From DASXRA01 sp036506155 (GTDB taxonomy: Bacteria > Actinomycetota > Actinomycetes > Mycobacteriales > Jatrophihabitantaceae), in assembly GCA_036506155.1 (NCBI GenBank), contig DASXSF010000025.1, forward strand, positions 22,686 through 86,685: a stretch of DNA of 64,000 nt. The letters are read 5' to 3'. The position numbers and the translations under genes were made by a program. Below the pieces are notes generated by a model, which did no database searches, was not told the origin of the DNA, and worked only from the letters and a program-made list of their open reading frames with translations. This document shows, in pieces, positions 25,420 to 35,798 of the stretch. Position 1 is the first letter of the stretch. Each line of letters begins with the position of its first letter.

Positions 25420-26682
25420 ATGCCGCAGCCGCCAAGGAGCACGAGGACTGTGCGCGATCTGCGCAGCAGCAACCAGTCCCGGGCGCTGTGGGACGTCTAC
25501 CTCAACGGCCCGCTGACCCGGCAGGAGATCGCCGAGCACTCGGGGCTCAGTCTCGCGAGCGTGAGCAACCTGCTGGGTGCGCTGCTCAGACAGGGCGTCG
25601 TCGAGGAGGTCGGAGTCGAGGACTCGAACGGCGGGCGCCCACGCGCGTTGCTGCAGGTCAACCCCGAATACGGCTTCATCATCGGGGTCGACGTGGGCGA
25701 GACGGCGTTCCTGGTCGAGCTCTTCGACCTGGGCATGCAGGTGCGCGCCCGGCATGTGTCGACCGCGAGTCGCGAGCACCCGACGCCGGCCGAAGCGGTG
25801 GCGCGCATGCTCGACGGCATTCGGACTGTGACGGCCGAGTCCGGCGTCGACGCCGACCGGATCCTGGGCATCGGCGTCGGGGTGCCCGGCCTTGTCGAGC
25901 GCGGCGCGGACGCTATCGTCCACGGCCAGAGCATCGGCTGGAACGCGGTCCCACTCGAACGGATGCTGCGGCGTGGGACGGAGCTTCCGATCCTCATCGA
26001 CAACGGTGCCAAGACGCTGGGCCAGGCCGAGCAGTGGTTCGGTGCCGCGCGGGACACGGACGATGCCGTCATCGTCTTACTCGGGATCGGTGCCGGCACC
26101 TGCATCATCAGCAACCGCCAGCTCTATCGCGGCGCGACGAGCAGCGCCGGCGAGTGGGGCCACACCACAGCCAGCGTGGACGGCCGGCCGTGCCGGTGCG
26201 GGGCGCGTGGCTGTCTCGAGGCCTATATCGGCGCGGGCGCGATCGCCGCCCGCTACGACCAGCTACGACGGCGGCGCCGCCGAGTCCGTTCGGCCGACCT
26301 CGAGCAGCGCATCGCCGCGATACTCGGCGCCGGCCCGGACGACGGCGCCGCTCGCGAGGTAATCAACGAGACCGTCAACTACCTGGGCGCCGGCATCGCG
26401 GACCTGGTCAACCTGTTCAACCCGCAACGCGTGGTGGTCGGGGGATGGCTCGGTCATGCGCTGACCGAGCGGCTGCTCACCCGGATCCGCTCTGCCGCCG
26501 GCAAGCACGCGCTGCACCTGCCGTATCGCCATGTCGAGATCGTCGAGGCGGCACTTGGCAAGGACGCTGTCGCACTGGGAGCGGCCACACTGCCGGTCGC
26601 CAGCCTGCTGGCGGGCGGCGCGGTCACGGGCGAGCCGTACGCGCGCACGCGAGGCCGCGCCGGGTTGCGAGCGGGGCGCTGA
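25420..26682 (+). CDS. ROK-family transcriptional repressor
   Basis: 420 residues. An N-terminal winged helix (LTRQEIAEHSGLSLASVSNLLGALLRQG) precedes a ROK sugar-binding domain with GVDVGETAFLVEL, IDNGAK and the zinc cluster CRCGARGCLEAYIG. It resembles NagC/Mlc/XylR-type repressors. The kinase phosphate loop is degenerate (DVGET rather than DxGGT), consistent with a regulator rather than an enzyme. It is divergent from the binding protein, permease and GH1 operon, which it probably represses until the imported sugar binds. ATG 25420 is taken as the start; GTG 25450 is possible. Confidence 0.92.
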   Translation: MPQPPRSTRTVRDLRSSNQSRALWDVYLNGPLTRQEIAEHSGLSLASVSNLLGALLRQGVVEEVGVEDSNGGRPRALLQVNPEYGFIIGVDVGETAFLVELFDLGMQVRARHVSTASREHPTPAEAVARMLDGIRTVTAESGVDADRILGIGVGVPGLVERGADAIVHGQSIGWNAVPLERMLRRGTELPILIDNGAKTLGQAEQWFGAARDTDDAVIVLLGIGAGTCIISNRQLYRGATSSAGEWGHTTASVDGRPCRCGARGCLEAYIGAGAIAARYDQLRRRRRRVRSADLEQRIAAILGAGPDDGAAREVINETVNYLGAGIADLVNLFNPQRVVVGGWLGHALTERLLTRIRSAAGKHALHLPYRHVEIVEAALGKDAVALGAATLPVASLLAGGAVTGEPYARTRGRAGLRAGR

Positions 26683-26799
26683 CGTCCCAATCGATCAAGC
26701 GATCTCCGCGATCTGCTCCACCACTGAAATGTTGACCGGAGCGTAAACAAATCGCTGCGGGGGGTAGCGATACCAGATGAAGATCGCTATCGTACCCGC

Positions 26800-27642
26800 G
26801 TGCCAAGATCACGCCGCTCGCACGTGGTGCGGCTCATCGCAGCACTGTTGATCGTCATCGGGGCGCTGCCGGCGTGGCATGCCCCGGCGGCCCAAGCAGC
26901 ACGATTGCAGAAGCTGTCCGGCTACGGGGGCGACAGCTGTAGTGCGCCCAGCCTGAGCCACATGCGGGCGTTCTGGACCAATACCCCATTCTCGTACTGG
27001 GGGATTTACATCGGCGGTGGCGACCGCGCGTGCGCACAGCCGAACCTCACTCCCTCGTGGGTCAACAGCGTGATCGCCATGGGCTGGGACCTGCTGCCGA
27101 TCTGGGTCGGCCGGCAGAATCCCTGCACTAGCGGCCAGTCGATTTACTTCAGCCGCAACACGTCGACTGCGTACTCGCAGGGCAAGACCGAGGCGCTCGA
27201 CGCGTACCACGCCTGGATCAAGCTGCAGAACGAGCCAAGTGTGCCGATCGACCTCGACCTGGAGTCGCCGTCGAACGACACGCCGACATGCCGGGCGGCG
27301 GCGAAGGCATTCGTGCGGGGCTGGGTGGACCAGATGCACGTCCCGCCCGCCCAGTCGGCCGGCGTGTACACCTCGACGTGCGGCGGCCATCTCGCCGACT
27401 TCGCGTCCCTCTCCCACCCGCCGGACTTCGCCGACGGCGCGCAGTGGGACAACAACCCGTCCACCCGTGCGTTCAACTGCGTGTCCAGCGTGAGCTGGGC
27501 GGGCGCGCAGCGGCACAAGCAGTACCGGGGCGGGCACAACCAGACGGAGAACCGCGTGACGCTGAACATCGACAGCCGTTGCGCGTACGGGCCGGTTTAC
27601 GGCGCGGCGACCCGGCTGAACTCGAGCTCACCGTGTCACTGA
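26800..27642 (+). CDS. secreted DUF1906 (glycoside-hydrolase-like) protein
   Basis: 280 residues, GTG start. A Sec-type signal peptide spans about residues 1-33 (hydrophobic LIAALLIVIGALPAW, cleavage likely after AAQA). The mature part matches DUF1906, the Rv2525c-like domain related to GH25 lysozyme-like barrels: YWGIYIGGGDRACAQPN, PIDLDLES with acidic residues on a strand end, and AGVYTSTCGGHL. It contains several cysteines that could form disulfides outside the cell. It is likely to act on cell-wall or surface carbohydrate, but the catalytic residues are not proven. It overlaps the following lipoprotein gene by 10 bases. Confidence 0.85.
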   Translation: MPRSRRSHVVRLIAALLIVIGALPAWHAPAAQAARLQKLSGYGGDSCSAPSLSHMRAFWTNTPFSYWGIYIGGGDRACAQPNLTPSWVNSVIAMGWDLLPIWVGRQNPCTSGQSIYFSRNTSTAYSQGKTEALDAYHAWIKLQNEPSVPIDLDLESPSNDTPTCRAAAKAFVRGWVDQMHVPPAQSAGVYTSTCGGHLADFASLSHPPDFADGAQWDNNPSTRAFNCVSSVSWAGAQRHKQYRGGHNQTENRVTLNIDSRCAYGPVYGAATRLNSSSPCH

Positions 27643-28713
27643 GGGTCTTCGCCGCCGGCGGCGGCGTAGTCGTCACAGTGCTTGCCGGCTGTGCCGCCGC
27701 CCAGCCCGCGTCGCACCCGGCGCCGCCGCCCATCGGGGCCGCCATCAGCGCATCTGGCGTGGCCGGGGTCCGCAACGGCCATGCCGTCGTCTACGCCGTC
27801 GTCGGCCGCCGCTGGGCGACCGTGCCGCTCCCGCATCCGCCCGCTGCCGGCGCGAGCGTGACCGGCCACGGGGCGAGCATCTACGCCGCCCAGGTAGGCA
27901 CCGCCGGGGTCACTCTCGACTCCACGCACGACGGCGGTCGCAGCTGGCAGCAGCGCCAAGTGGCCACGACCCCGGACGTCGCCGGTGTCTCGCTGGCCCT
28001 GAGCGCGGACGGGTCGAAGCTCGCGATGCTTCTCGACCGCTCGACGTCGGCCGGTTGCCGGACAGGCGAGCGTCCTGGTGGGGCCGGCGACAGCCGGTGC
28101 ACTCGCCGTGCGCCCGGCGCCTGCCGCGGGCCAGGTCGCGTGGTGGCACGGGCGGCTGGCCCTGAGCGGCGGCGTGCTCTCGTCGCAGCTATATCTCGGC
28201 GACGCGACCGCGAGCAGCTGGCAGCCGGTGCCGGTGTCCGGGCAGGGGCTGGCGCCGCTGCGCAACGTTGATCCGACGACGCCGAGCATCGGCACTCCGG
28301 CGACGCTGCCGGACGGCGCGCTGCTGGTCCCGGTGACCAACCACGCCGGCCCGCCGAGCGTCGACCTGCTCGCCACGGCGAACGGCCGCGTATTCCGGTC
28401 GCTCGGGCGGGTGCCGCTGACCGGCGAGCTCGGCGGGGGGACGAGCTCGCCGGTCAGCGTGGTACCTGGCGCCGACATCGTCGTCTCCGACCCGAACACG
28501 CTGCGCTTCACCGTGGTGAGCAGTTCCGGCAAGCGCAGCTTCACGCCCAAGGGGCTGCCCGCGCCTCCGTCGACGTTGAGCTTCGAAACGCCGCAGCTGG
28601 GACTCGCGGAGGTCGACACTGCCTCCTGCGCTCAGGGCAAGACCGGTTGTACCGTCGGTACCGAGGTCTACGCGACCAGCGACGGCGGTGCTACCTGGCA
28701 ATCCGCACCCTGA
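27633..28713 (+). pseudogene. BNR/Asp-box lipoprotein gene with a frameshift
   Basis: Reading starts at GTG 27633 with a lipoprotein signal (VVVTVLAGC). It then contains an Asp-box STHDGGRSWQ and continues in frame to about base 28050. From about 28054 the homologous reading continues one base later (VAGQASVLVG) to the TGA at 28711, ending with a second Asp-box ATSDGGATWQS. In the original frame the protein would turn into an Arg-rich, low-complexity tail. The two halves together make a ~360-residue extracellular beta-propeller-like protein of the sialidase/BNR superfamily. A single inserted base, either a real mutation or a sequencing error, explains the break. Function unknown. Confidence 0.75.
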
Positions 28714-28750
28714 TAGGCCGACACGGAGTACTGCGCAAGCCTGCGCGATG

Positions 28751-28770
28751 TTGTTGACTTTTGTTAGAGT
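28751..28770 (+). promoter_or_regulatory. candidate control region of the DeoR-galT operon
   Basis: Two tandem 10-base units (TTGTTGACTT and TTGTTAGAGT) form the most AT-rich stretch of the 126-bp gap before the DeoR gene. One-helical-turn direct repeats are a plausible operator for a DeoR-type autoregulator. A clear -10 box at the right distance was not found. Confidence 0.35.
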
Positions 28771-28839
28771 GTGCTGGAAAGTGGCAGGGTCTCCTTGGGG
28801 CCCTCGAGGGCCATCGCCTACCAGCCCGGGGAGGGCCGC

Positions 28840-29631
28840 ATGCTCGCACGCCAGCGTCAAGCCATGATCCTTGACGAGCTGCGCCGCACCGGGGGCGTTC
28901 GGGTCAGCGAGCTAACCGAGCTGCTCGGCGTCTCCGACATGACGATCCGTCGCGACCTGGAACAGCTCGCCGCCGACGGAGTGCTCCAGAAGGTGCACGG
29001 CGGGGCGGTGCTGTCCGGCAACGTGACGGAGGAGCCCGGGTTCGAGGCCAAGCGGGCGCTCGAGCAGCCGGCGAAGCGTGCGATCGCTGCTCGAGCGGCG
29101 CAGCTCGTCAAGCCGAGCACCGCAATCGCCATCAGCGCCGGCACGACGACCTGGGCGATGGCCCAGCACCTCGCCACGGTGCGCGGGCTCACCGTCGTCA
29201 CCAACTCCACCGCGGTTGCCGACACGATCGCCTCGATGGGCGATCCCATGCAGCAGACCGTCATCCTCACCGGCGGAGTGCGCACCCCGAGCGCCGCACT
29301 GGTCGGCCCGGTCGCCGATCTGACCATCCGCTCGCTGCATGTCGATCAGCTATTCCTCGGCGCCCACGGATTCGACGGCCGTGCCGGCCTCACCACGCCG
29401 AACCTCGCGGAGGCCGAGACGAATCGCGCGCTGCTCTCGAGTGCTCGCCAGGTGATCGCACTCGTCGACTCCACGAAATGGGGGATCGTGGGCCTGGCTG
29501 ATTTCGGGCCGCTGTCCGCCGTCGACGTACTGATCAGCGACGATGCCCTTCCCTTCGACGCGCGCAGCGTTCTGGAGGATGCCATCGACGAGGTCATCCT
29601 GGTTTCGCCCGATGCGCCCAGCGGCGTATGA
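28840..29631 (+). CDS. DeoR-family regulator of galactose metabolism
   Basis: 263 residues. The helix-turn-helix is RVSELTELLGVSDMTIRRDLEQLAADG, followed by the sugar-phosphate sensor with ISAGTTTWAMAQHL and ALVDSTKWGIVGLADF. ATG 28840 follows GGGGAGGG. Its stop overlaps the galT start (ATGA). The DeoR-galT pairing is known in Streptomyces and other Actinobacteria, so this regulator probably controls galT and itself in response to a galactose-derived phosphosugar. Confidence 0.92.
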   Translation: MLARQRQAMILDELRRTGGVRVSELTELLGVSDMTIRRDLEQLAADGVLQKVHGGAVLSGNVTEEPGFEAKRALEQPAKRAIAARAAQLVKPSTAIAISAGTTTWAMAQHLATVRGLTVVTNSTAVADTIASMGDPMQQTVILTGGVRTPSAALVGPVADLTIRSLHVDQLFLGAHGFDGRAGLTTPNLAEAETNRALLSSARQVIALVDSTKWGIVGLADFGPLSAVDVLISDDALPFDARSVLEDAIDEVILVSPDAPSGV

Positions 29632-30743
29632 CGTTCCGGCAGTCGACGCGGCTCGCCGACGGGCGCGAGTTGCTCTATTACGACGAGCAGCCCGGAGTCG
29701 ATCGCAGCGCACCTGATCGCCGCGACCTGCCGGCCACCGCAGCGTCGTCCCAGATCCGCTGGGATCCGCTGTTGCGTGCCTGGTCGGTGATCGCCGGGCA
29801 TCGCCAGACGCGGACCTATCGGCCGCCGACCAGCGACTGCCCACTGTGCCCGTCTCGCGACGACCGGCTCACCGAGATCCCGGAAAGCGACTACGACGTC
29901 GTGGTATTCGAGAACCGGTTCCCATCGCTCGCGATGGGAGCCGACGAGCAGGGCCTGTCGCTCACCTCACAGGCGAGCGACGAGCTCGCAACGGACGAGT
30001 TCCCGTTCCGTTCGGCGCCCGGCATCGGGCGCTGCGAGGTCGTGTGCTTCACCAGCGACCACGCCACGTCGTTCGCCCAGCTGCCGCCGTCGCGGGCGCG
30101 CACCGTGATCGACGCGCTGGCCGATCGCACGACCGAGCTGTGCCGCATCGACGGCGTCGAGTACGTGTTCTGCTTCGAGAACCGCGGCGAGGAGATCGGC
30201 GTGACGCTGACCCACCCGCACGGGCAGATCTACGCCTACCCGTTCGTGCCGTCCCGGTTCGAGCGAGCCGGCGCGGTCGCGCGCAGCTACCGCGGCGAGA
30301 ACGGCGGCTGCCTGCAATGCGCGATCGTTGCTGCCGAGCGCAAGGCGTCCATCCGGGTGGTGGCCGAGTCCGACCTGTGGACGGCGCACGTCCCGTTCGC
30401 GGCGCGGTGGCCGTACGAGGTGCGGCTCGTGCCGCAGCGCCACGTCCCGGACCTGCCCTCACTCACATCCGAGGAACGCGACGATCTCGCCCGCATCTAC
30501 CTTGACGTCCTGCAGCGCTTCGACCGGCTCTTCGGGGGTGGCCGCACGCCCTACATCGCGGGATGGCATCAGGCGCCGGTGCACCGCGACCGGGACGTGT
30601 GGCACCTCGCCGCCGAGGTCTTCACCATCCGTCGGGCGCCCGGCAAGCTGAAGTACCTGGCCGGGTCGGAGTCCGGAGCCGGGGTGTGGATCAACGACGT
30701 CACACCGGAGGTGGCCGCCGCCAGGCTGCGCGGCGAGACCTGA
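29628..30743 (+). CDS. galT: galactose-1-phosphate uridylyltransferase
   Basis: 371 residues. Zinc ligands CPLC (71-74) and the active-site HPHGQ (196-200, with the UMP-carrying histidine) are present, as are the substrate segments FENRFPSLA and GWHQAPVHRD. The enzyme exchanges UMP between UDP-glucose and galactose-1-phosphate in the Leloir pathway. galK and galE are not adjacent: the next gene is an antiporter 12 bases downstream. Thus galactokinase and epimerase must be supplied from elsewhere. Confidence 0.95.
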   Translation: MTFRQSTRLADGRELLYYDEQPGVDRSAPDRRDLPATAASSQIRWDPLLRAWSVIAGHRQTRTYRPPTSDCPLCPSRDDRLTEIPESDYDVVVFENRFPSLAMGADEQGLSLTSQASDELATDEFPFRSAPGIGRCEVVCFTSDHATSFAQLPPSRARTVIDALADRTTELCRIDGVEYVFCFENRGEEIGVTLTHPHGQIYAYPFVPSRFERAGAVARSYRGENGGCLQCAIVAAERKASIRVVAESDLWTAHVPFAARWPYEVRLVPQRHVPDLPSLTSEERDDLARIYLDVLQRFDRLFGGGRTPYIAGWHQAPVHRDRDVWHLAAEVFTIRRAPGKLKYLAGSESGAGVWINDVTPEVAAARLRGET

Positions 30744-30755
30744 AGCCCGCAGAAT

Positions 30756-32606
30756 GTGCTGGTGCACGAAACGCTGGTGTTGCTCGGCCTGGCCATCACG
30801 ATCACGGTCGTGGCCGGCGCATCGCGTCGGTTCGGCTGGCCCGCGCCGGTGCTGCTCGTGGCCGCGGGTGTTATCGCGTCCTACCTACCCGGCGTCCCGC
30901 GCATGGAGATCAACCCGGACGTGATCCTCGTCGGGCTGCTGCCGCCCCTGCTGTACGCGGCGGCGATTCGCACCTCCCTCGTGGACTTCAAGGCCAATCG
31001 GCAGAGCATCGCGCTGCTGTCCGTGGGCCTGGTCGGCTTCACCATGACGGCGGTCGGGCTGGTGACCTGGTGGGTGGTGCCGGCCGTGTCGCTCGCCGCT
31101 GCGTTCGCACTGGGTGCAGTGGTCGCCCCGACGGACGCGGTCGCCGCGACCACCATTGCCCGGCGAGTGGGGATGCCGCGGCGCATCGTGTCGATCCTCG
31201 AGGGCGAGAGCCTCGTCAACGACGGCACCGCCCTGGTGGCGCTCAACACCGCGATCGCGGCTATCACCGGCACGGTGGTCACCGGCAGGGTCGGCCTCGA
31301 CTTCCTGATCGCCGCGGCCGGCGGCGTGGCAATCGGGCTGGTGGCGGCAGAGGCGCTGTCCCGAATCAGGAGGCACATACGGGATCCGGTGCTCGACACG
31401 TCCCTGTCGTTCGTGGCGCCGTATATCGCGTTCGTGCCGGCGCAGGCCGCGCACGCGTCCGGTGCCGTGGCCGTAGTCGTCACCGGGCTGGTGCTGGGCC
31501 ACCGCGCGCCGGTGTTGCAGACCGCCGCATCGCGGATCGCCGAGACCACTAACTGGCGCACCGTGCAGTTCCTGCTCGAGAGCACCGTCTTCATGCTCAT
31601 CGGGCTGCAGTTGCGCGGCATTCTCGACGATATCCACGACGCGTCGCAGGCGGTATGGAGCTGCCTCGCCGTGCTGGCTGCCACGATCGTCGCCCGCGTC
31701 GTATGGGTCTACGGTGTCGTGGCGATCTACAAGGCGGTCGCGCCGGAGCGTGCGTGGTCCTGGCGTGCCGCGGCGGTCGTGTCGTGGGCCGGAATCCGCG
31801 GCGTCGTCACGCTGGCCGCGGTGTTCCTCCTGCCGCCGGAAACGCCGGCTCGCGAACTGTTGCGGCTGATCGCGTTCGCGGTGGTGGCCGGGTCGCTGCT
31901 TCAGAGCCTGACCCTGCCGTGGCTGATCCGGCGGCTCGGCCTGCGCGGTCCGAGCATGGCGGAAGACGCGTTGCAGTACGCCGCGCTGGTGACCGACGCG
32001 TCGCGGGCCGGCACGGCGCGGCTGGACGAGGTGCGTGCCCCGGACGATCCGCCCGAGGTCGTCGAGCAGTTGCGCGCACGCACCAACAAACGCGCCAACG
32101 TCGCCTGGGAGCGGCTGGGCCGCCCGGTCGCGGAGCTGGAACCGCCGTCGGCCGCGTACCGCCGGCTGCGCATGCAGATGCTCGACGCCGAGCGAGGTTC
32201 GATCCTGCGGGCACGCGACTCGGGTCAGGTGCCGGATGACGTCCTGCGGGCGGCTCTGGCTGCCATCGATGTGGAGGAGTCGACGCTGGAGCGTATCGAG
32301 GATGCCGAAGCGCGGCTGGAGGACGAACTTGTCGCCCCGCCGCAGGTGGGTCTATGCGAGCACTTACGCGACGCGCCCCGCGTCGCCGTGGCGCGCACCC
32401 CCGAGGGCTGTGAAGAATGCCTGCGCGACGGCATGACGTGGGTGCACTTGCGGCTGTGCCTGTCCTGCGGGCACGTCGGCTGCTGCGACTCGTCGATCGG
32501 CAATCACGCCGCGAAGCACTTCGCCGACCTCGGCCACCCGGTGATGCGCAGCATCGAACCCGGCGAGGCCTGGCGCTGGTGCTACGTGGACGAACGCCTG
32601 GGCTGA
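30756..32606 (+). CDS. Na+/H+ antiporter (CPA1) fused to a UBP-type zinc finger
   Basis: 616 residues, GTG start. Residues ~1-400 carry about 12 transmembrane helices of the NhaP/CPA1 family, with the ion-binding segments GAVVAPTDAVAATTIA and LEGESLVNDGTALV. A soluble helical linker follows (~400-525). The last ~85 residues form a zf-UBP domain: CEH, CEEC, CLSCGHVGCC and HAAKHF, ending in HPVMRSIEPGEAWRWCYVD. In eukaryotes this finger binds the free C-terminus of ubiquitin; in bacteria its ligand is unknown. The antiporter would exchange cytoplasmic Na+ for protons, with the finger as a possible regulatory module. It overlaps a convergent gene by 25 bases. Confidence 0.9.
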   Translation: MLVHETLVLLGLAITITVVAGASRRFGWPAPVLLVAAGVIASYLPGVPRMEINPDVILVGLLPPLLYAAAIRTSLVDFKANRQSIALLSVGLVGFTMTAVGLVTWWVVPAVSLAAAFALGAVVAPTDAVAATTIARRVGMPRRIVSILEGESLVNDGTALVALNTAIAAITGTVVTGRVGLDFLIAAAGGVAIGLVAAEALSRIRRHIRDPVLDTSLSFVAPYIAFVPAQAAHASGAVAVVVTGLVLGHRAPVLQTAASRIAETTNWRTVQFLLESTVFMLIGLQLRGILDDIHDASQAVWSCLAVLAATIVARVVWVYGVVAIYKAVAPERAWSWRAAAVVSWAGIRGVVTLAAVFLLPPETPARELLRLIAFAVVAGSLLQSLTLPWLIRRLGLRGPSMAEDALQYAALVTDASRAGTARLDEVRAPDDPPEVVEQLRARTNKRANVAWERLGRPVAELEPPSAAYRRLRMQMLDAERGSILRARDSGQVPDDVLRAALAAIDVEESTLERIEDAEARLEDELVAPPQVGLCEHLRDAPRVAVARTPEGCEECLRDGMTWVHLRLCLSCGHVGCCDSSIGNHAAKHFADLGHPVMRSIEPGEAWRWCYVDERLG

Positions 32607-33181
32607 CCAACCGCGGCCCGCAGCGCCGCATACGACGCTACGAGCGCGCGTCGCTCCGCGGCGAGCAGTGGGTTTTCGAGGTCGCAGCCGGCGGCGACCC
32701 ACTCGTCGGAGAGTCGCATCGCGACAACCCGGTGTGCAGCTGCCTCGGCGACCGCGTCGGGCGAGCCGTCGTACACGTAGGCGTAGAGCTCACGCAAGGC
32801 CCGGGCCAGGTCGTCCTCGCTCAAGCCCGGCTCGCGCTGGTGCAGCCGGTGCACCCGCCACCACTCCACCTCGCGCCGCGCCGCCTCCTGCGGATCGAGG
32901 CGCAACTGGCCGTCGGTGGCCACCAGCGCGTAGAAGCGGCGCATCTGTTCGCGCGCCAGGTCCGGATCGTTGTCCGGGAAAGGCGCCCAGGCCTGGTTGG
33001 CCCGCAGCACGTACCAGGCGCCGGCCAGCGTTCGAGCCCAATTCATCCCGAACCCGGCACGCACCATGCCGACCGCTCCGACGAGGAAGCGGATCCATTC
33101 GCGCCGGTAATACGCGGCCCAGGCGTCACATTCGCGTCGCCCCACCGCCACCGGGTCGAACGACCACGGACCGTGCTCCAT
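32582..33181 (-). CDS. conserved actinobacterial protein of unknown function
   Basis: 199 residues. It begins MEHGPWSFDPVAVGRRECDAW. A mildly hydrophobic segment (WIRFLVGAVGMVRAGFGMNW) may be a membrane-associated helix; the rest is helical and charged (ARREVEWWRVHRLHQ). I do not recognise a named domain. Codon usage and strand layout (convergent with the antiporter, divergent from the DUF5995 gene) support a real gene. Confidence 0.7.
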   Translation of the reverse strand: MEHGPWSFDPVAVGRRECDAWAAYYRREWIRFLVGAVGMVRAGFGMNWARTLAGAWYVLRANQAWAPFPDNDPDLAREQMRRFYALVATDGQLRLDPQEAARREVEWWRVHRLHQREPGLSEDDLARALRELYAYVYDGSPDAVAEAAAHRVVAMRLSDEWVAAGCDLENPLLAAERRALVASYAALRAAVGQPRRSST

Positions 33182-33213
33182 GTGCTTCTCCCGATCCCTT
33201 CGGTTGGACGAGA

Positions 33214-33951
33214 ATGCGGAAAACGACCCTGGGGAAGCAAGTGATCGAGAGCGTTATCGCCGACATGGACCGGCGGCGTGGCAACCTGCCCGCCCCACAG
33301 CTGCGGTACTTCCTGGACACGTACCAGCGCACGACGCGCGCGATCGCGGCGGCCATCGACGACGCCCGCTTCGAGGACCCGGACTGGGTGGAGCGCTGGG
33401 ACGTCGCATTCGCGCGGCTCTACCTGGACGCGCATGACGCCGGCGACGCCGCCCCACGGCCCTGGCGGCTGGCGTTCTCGGCGCCGGCCGAGCTGCCGCC
33501 CCTCCGCCACGTGCTGCTCTGCATCAACGCGCACGTCAATTACGACCTGCCGCAGGCGCTACTCGCTGTCATCAGCGTCGGCGAGTTCGGTGACGCCGCG
33601 TTGCTCGACCGGCGGCGCCGTGACCATGAGCGGATCGACGGGGTACTGGCCTCGCGCGTCGGCGCTGAAGACGATGAGCTGTCGACGTTCGGCAAGTCCC
33701 TGCTCGACCGGCTACTCACGCCGCTGAACCGGATCGGCTCCAAACGCTTCCTGCGCGAGGGCCGCCAGAAGGTATGGCACAACACCGCCGAGTTGCACGC
33801 AGCGCGCGTCGCCGGCCCGGACACGTACCGTGCCCGGCTGGCCGAGTTGGAAGTACTCAGCGCGGCCCGCATCGCCGACCTGCTCGCGCCCGGGCAGGTG
33901 ATTCTGCGCCTGGCGGTAGGCGGGTTCGGCGTTCTGCTGCCGCCGACATGA
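33214..33951 (+). CDS. DUF5995 family protein
   Basis: 245 residues, soluble and mostly helical. The segments LCINAHVNYDLPQALL and RRRRDHERIDGVL match the DUF5995 family, which has a conserved H-N-x-D core (function unknown). The His-Asn-Asp-Leu and HERID positions look like a metal or catalytic site (inference). ATG 33214 lacks a strong ribosome-binding site. Its TGA is the first part of the strong hairpin terminator shared with groEL. Confidence 0.82.
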   Translation: MRKTTLGKQVIESVIADMDRRRGNLPAPQLRYFLDTYQRTTRAIAAAIDDARFEDPDWVERWDVAFARLYLDAHDAGDAAPRPWRLAFSAPAELPPLRHVLLCINAHVNYDLPQALLAVISVGEFGDAALLDRRRRDHERIDGVLASRVGAEDDELSTFGKSLLDRLLTPLNRIGSKRFLREGRQKVWHNTAELHAARVAGPDTYRARLAELEVLSAARIADLLAPGQVILRLAVGGFGVLLPPT

Positions 33952-33985
33952 CGAGGGACGGGCCCGCATAGGGCCCGCCCCTCGT
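33951..33985 (-). terminator. strong hairpin terminator downstream of groEL
   Basis: A 15-base stem (minus strand ACGAGGGGCGGGCCC / GGGCCCGUCCCUCGU, one G-U pair) with a five-base loop. It lies 11 bases after the groEL stop and overlaps the stop of the convergent DUF5995 gene. On the plus strand the same position would be an A-C mismatch, so the stem is better in groEL mRNA. There is no long U-tract, as is usual for high-GC Actinobacteria. Confidence 0.85.
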
Positions 33986-33996
33986 CGATGGACTGC

Positions 33997-35637
<1,641 letters not shown>

Positions 35638-35721
35638 TTACCTAGGTTGATGGACTATGCGGCGCTCCGGCGCGACGCCCGCGACGGACGGCGGTTTCCC
35701 GCCTCATCAGGCCGGCTGCGC

Positions 35722-35746
35722 TGGCACTCAGCCTAGCCGAGTGCCA
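35722..35746 (-). promoter_or_regulatory. CIRCE operator 1 (HrcA site) at the groEL start of transcription
   Basis: TGGCACTC-N9-GAGTGCCA, a perfect CIRCE-type inverted repeat with the standard nine-base spacer. It lies just downstream of the deduced -10 box, at about +1 to +24 of the groEL transcript, where bound HrcA would block initiation. Confidence 0.9.
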
Positions 35747-35751
35747 AGTCG

Positions 35752-35780
35752 GTTCTAGCACTCGGGTGGTGCGAGTGCAA
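35752..35780 (-). promoter_or_regulatory. groEL promoter with overlapping CIRCE operator 2
   Basis: On the minus strand TTGCAC (-35, 35780-35775), a 17-base spacer and TAGAAC (-10, 35757-35752) form a good housekeeping promoter. The CIRCE element TAGCACTC-N9-GAGTGCAA (35756-35780, plus-strand reading) covers both boxes. A second CIRCE follows immediately. The same site lies 19 bases upstream of the dinB2-type gene's start on the other strand, so HrcA might also affect that gene. Confidence 0.85.
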
Positions 35781-35798
35781 GAAGGGGACACTGGCGCT

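Noticed and set aside
26800..26900. Twin-arginine export signal on the DUF1906 protein
   Set aside because: The N-terminus is basic but lacks the S/T-R-R-x-F-L-K pattern; a Sec signal fits better.
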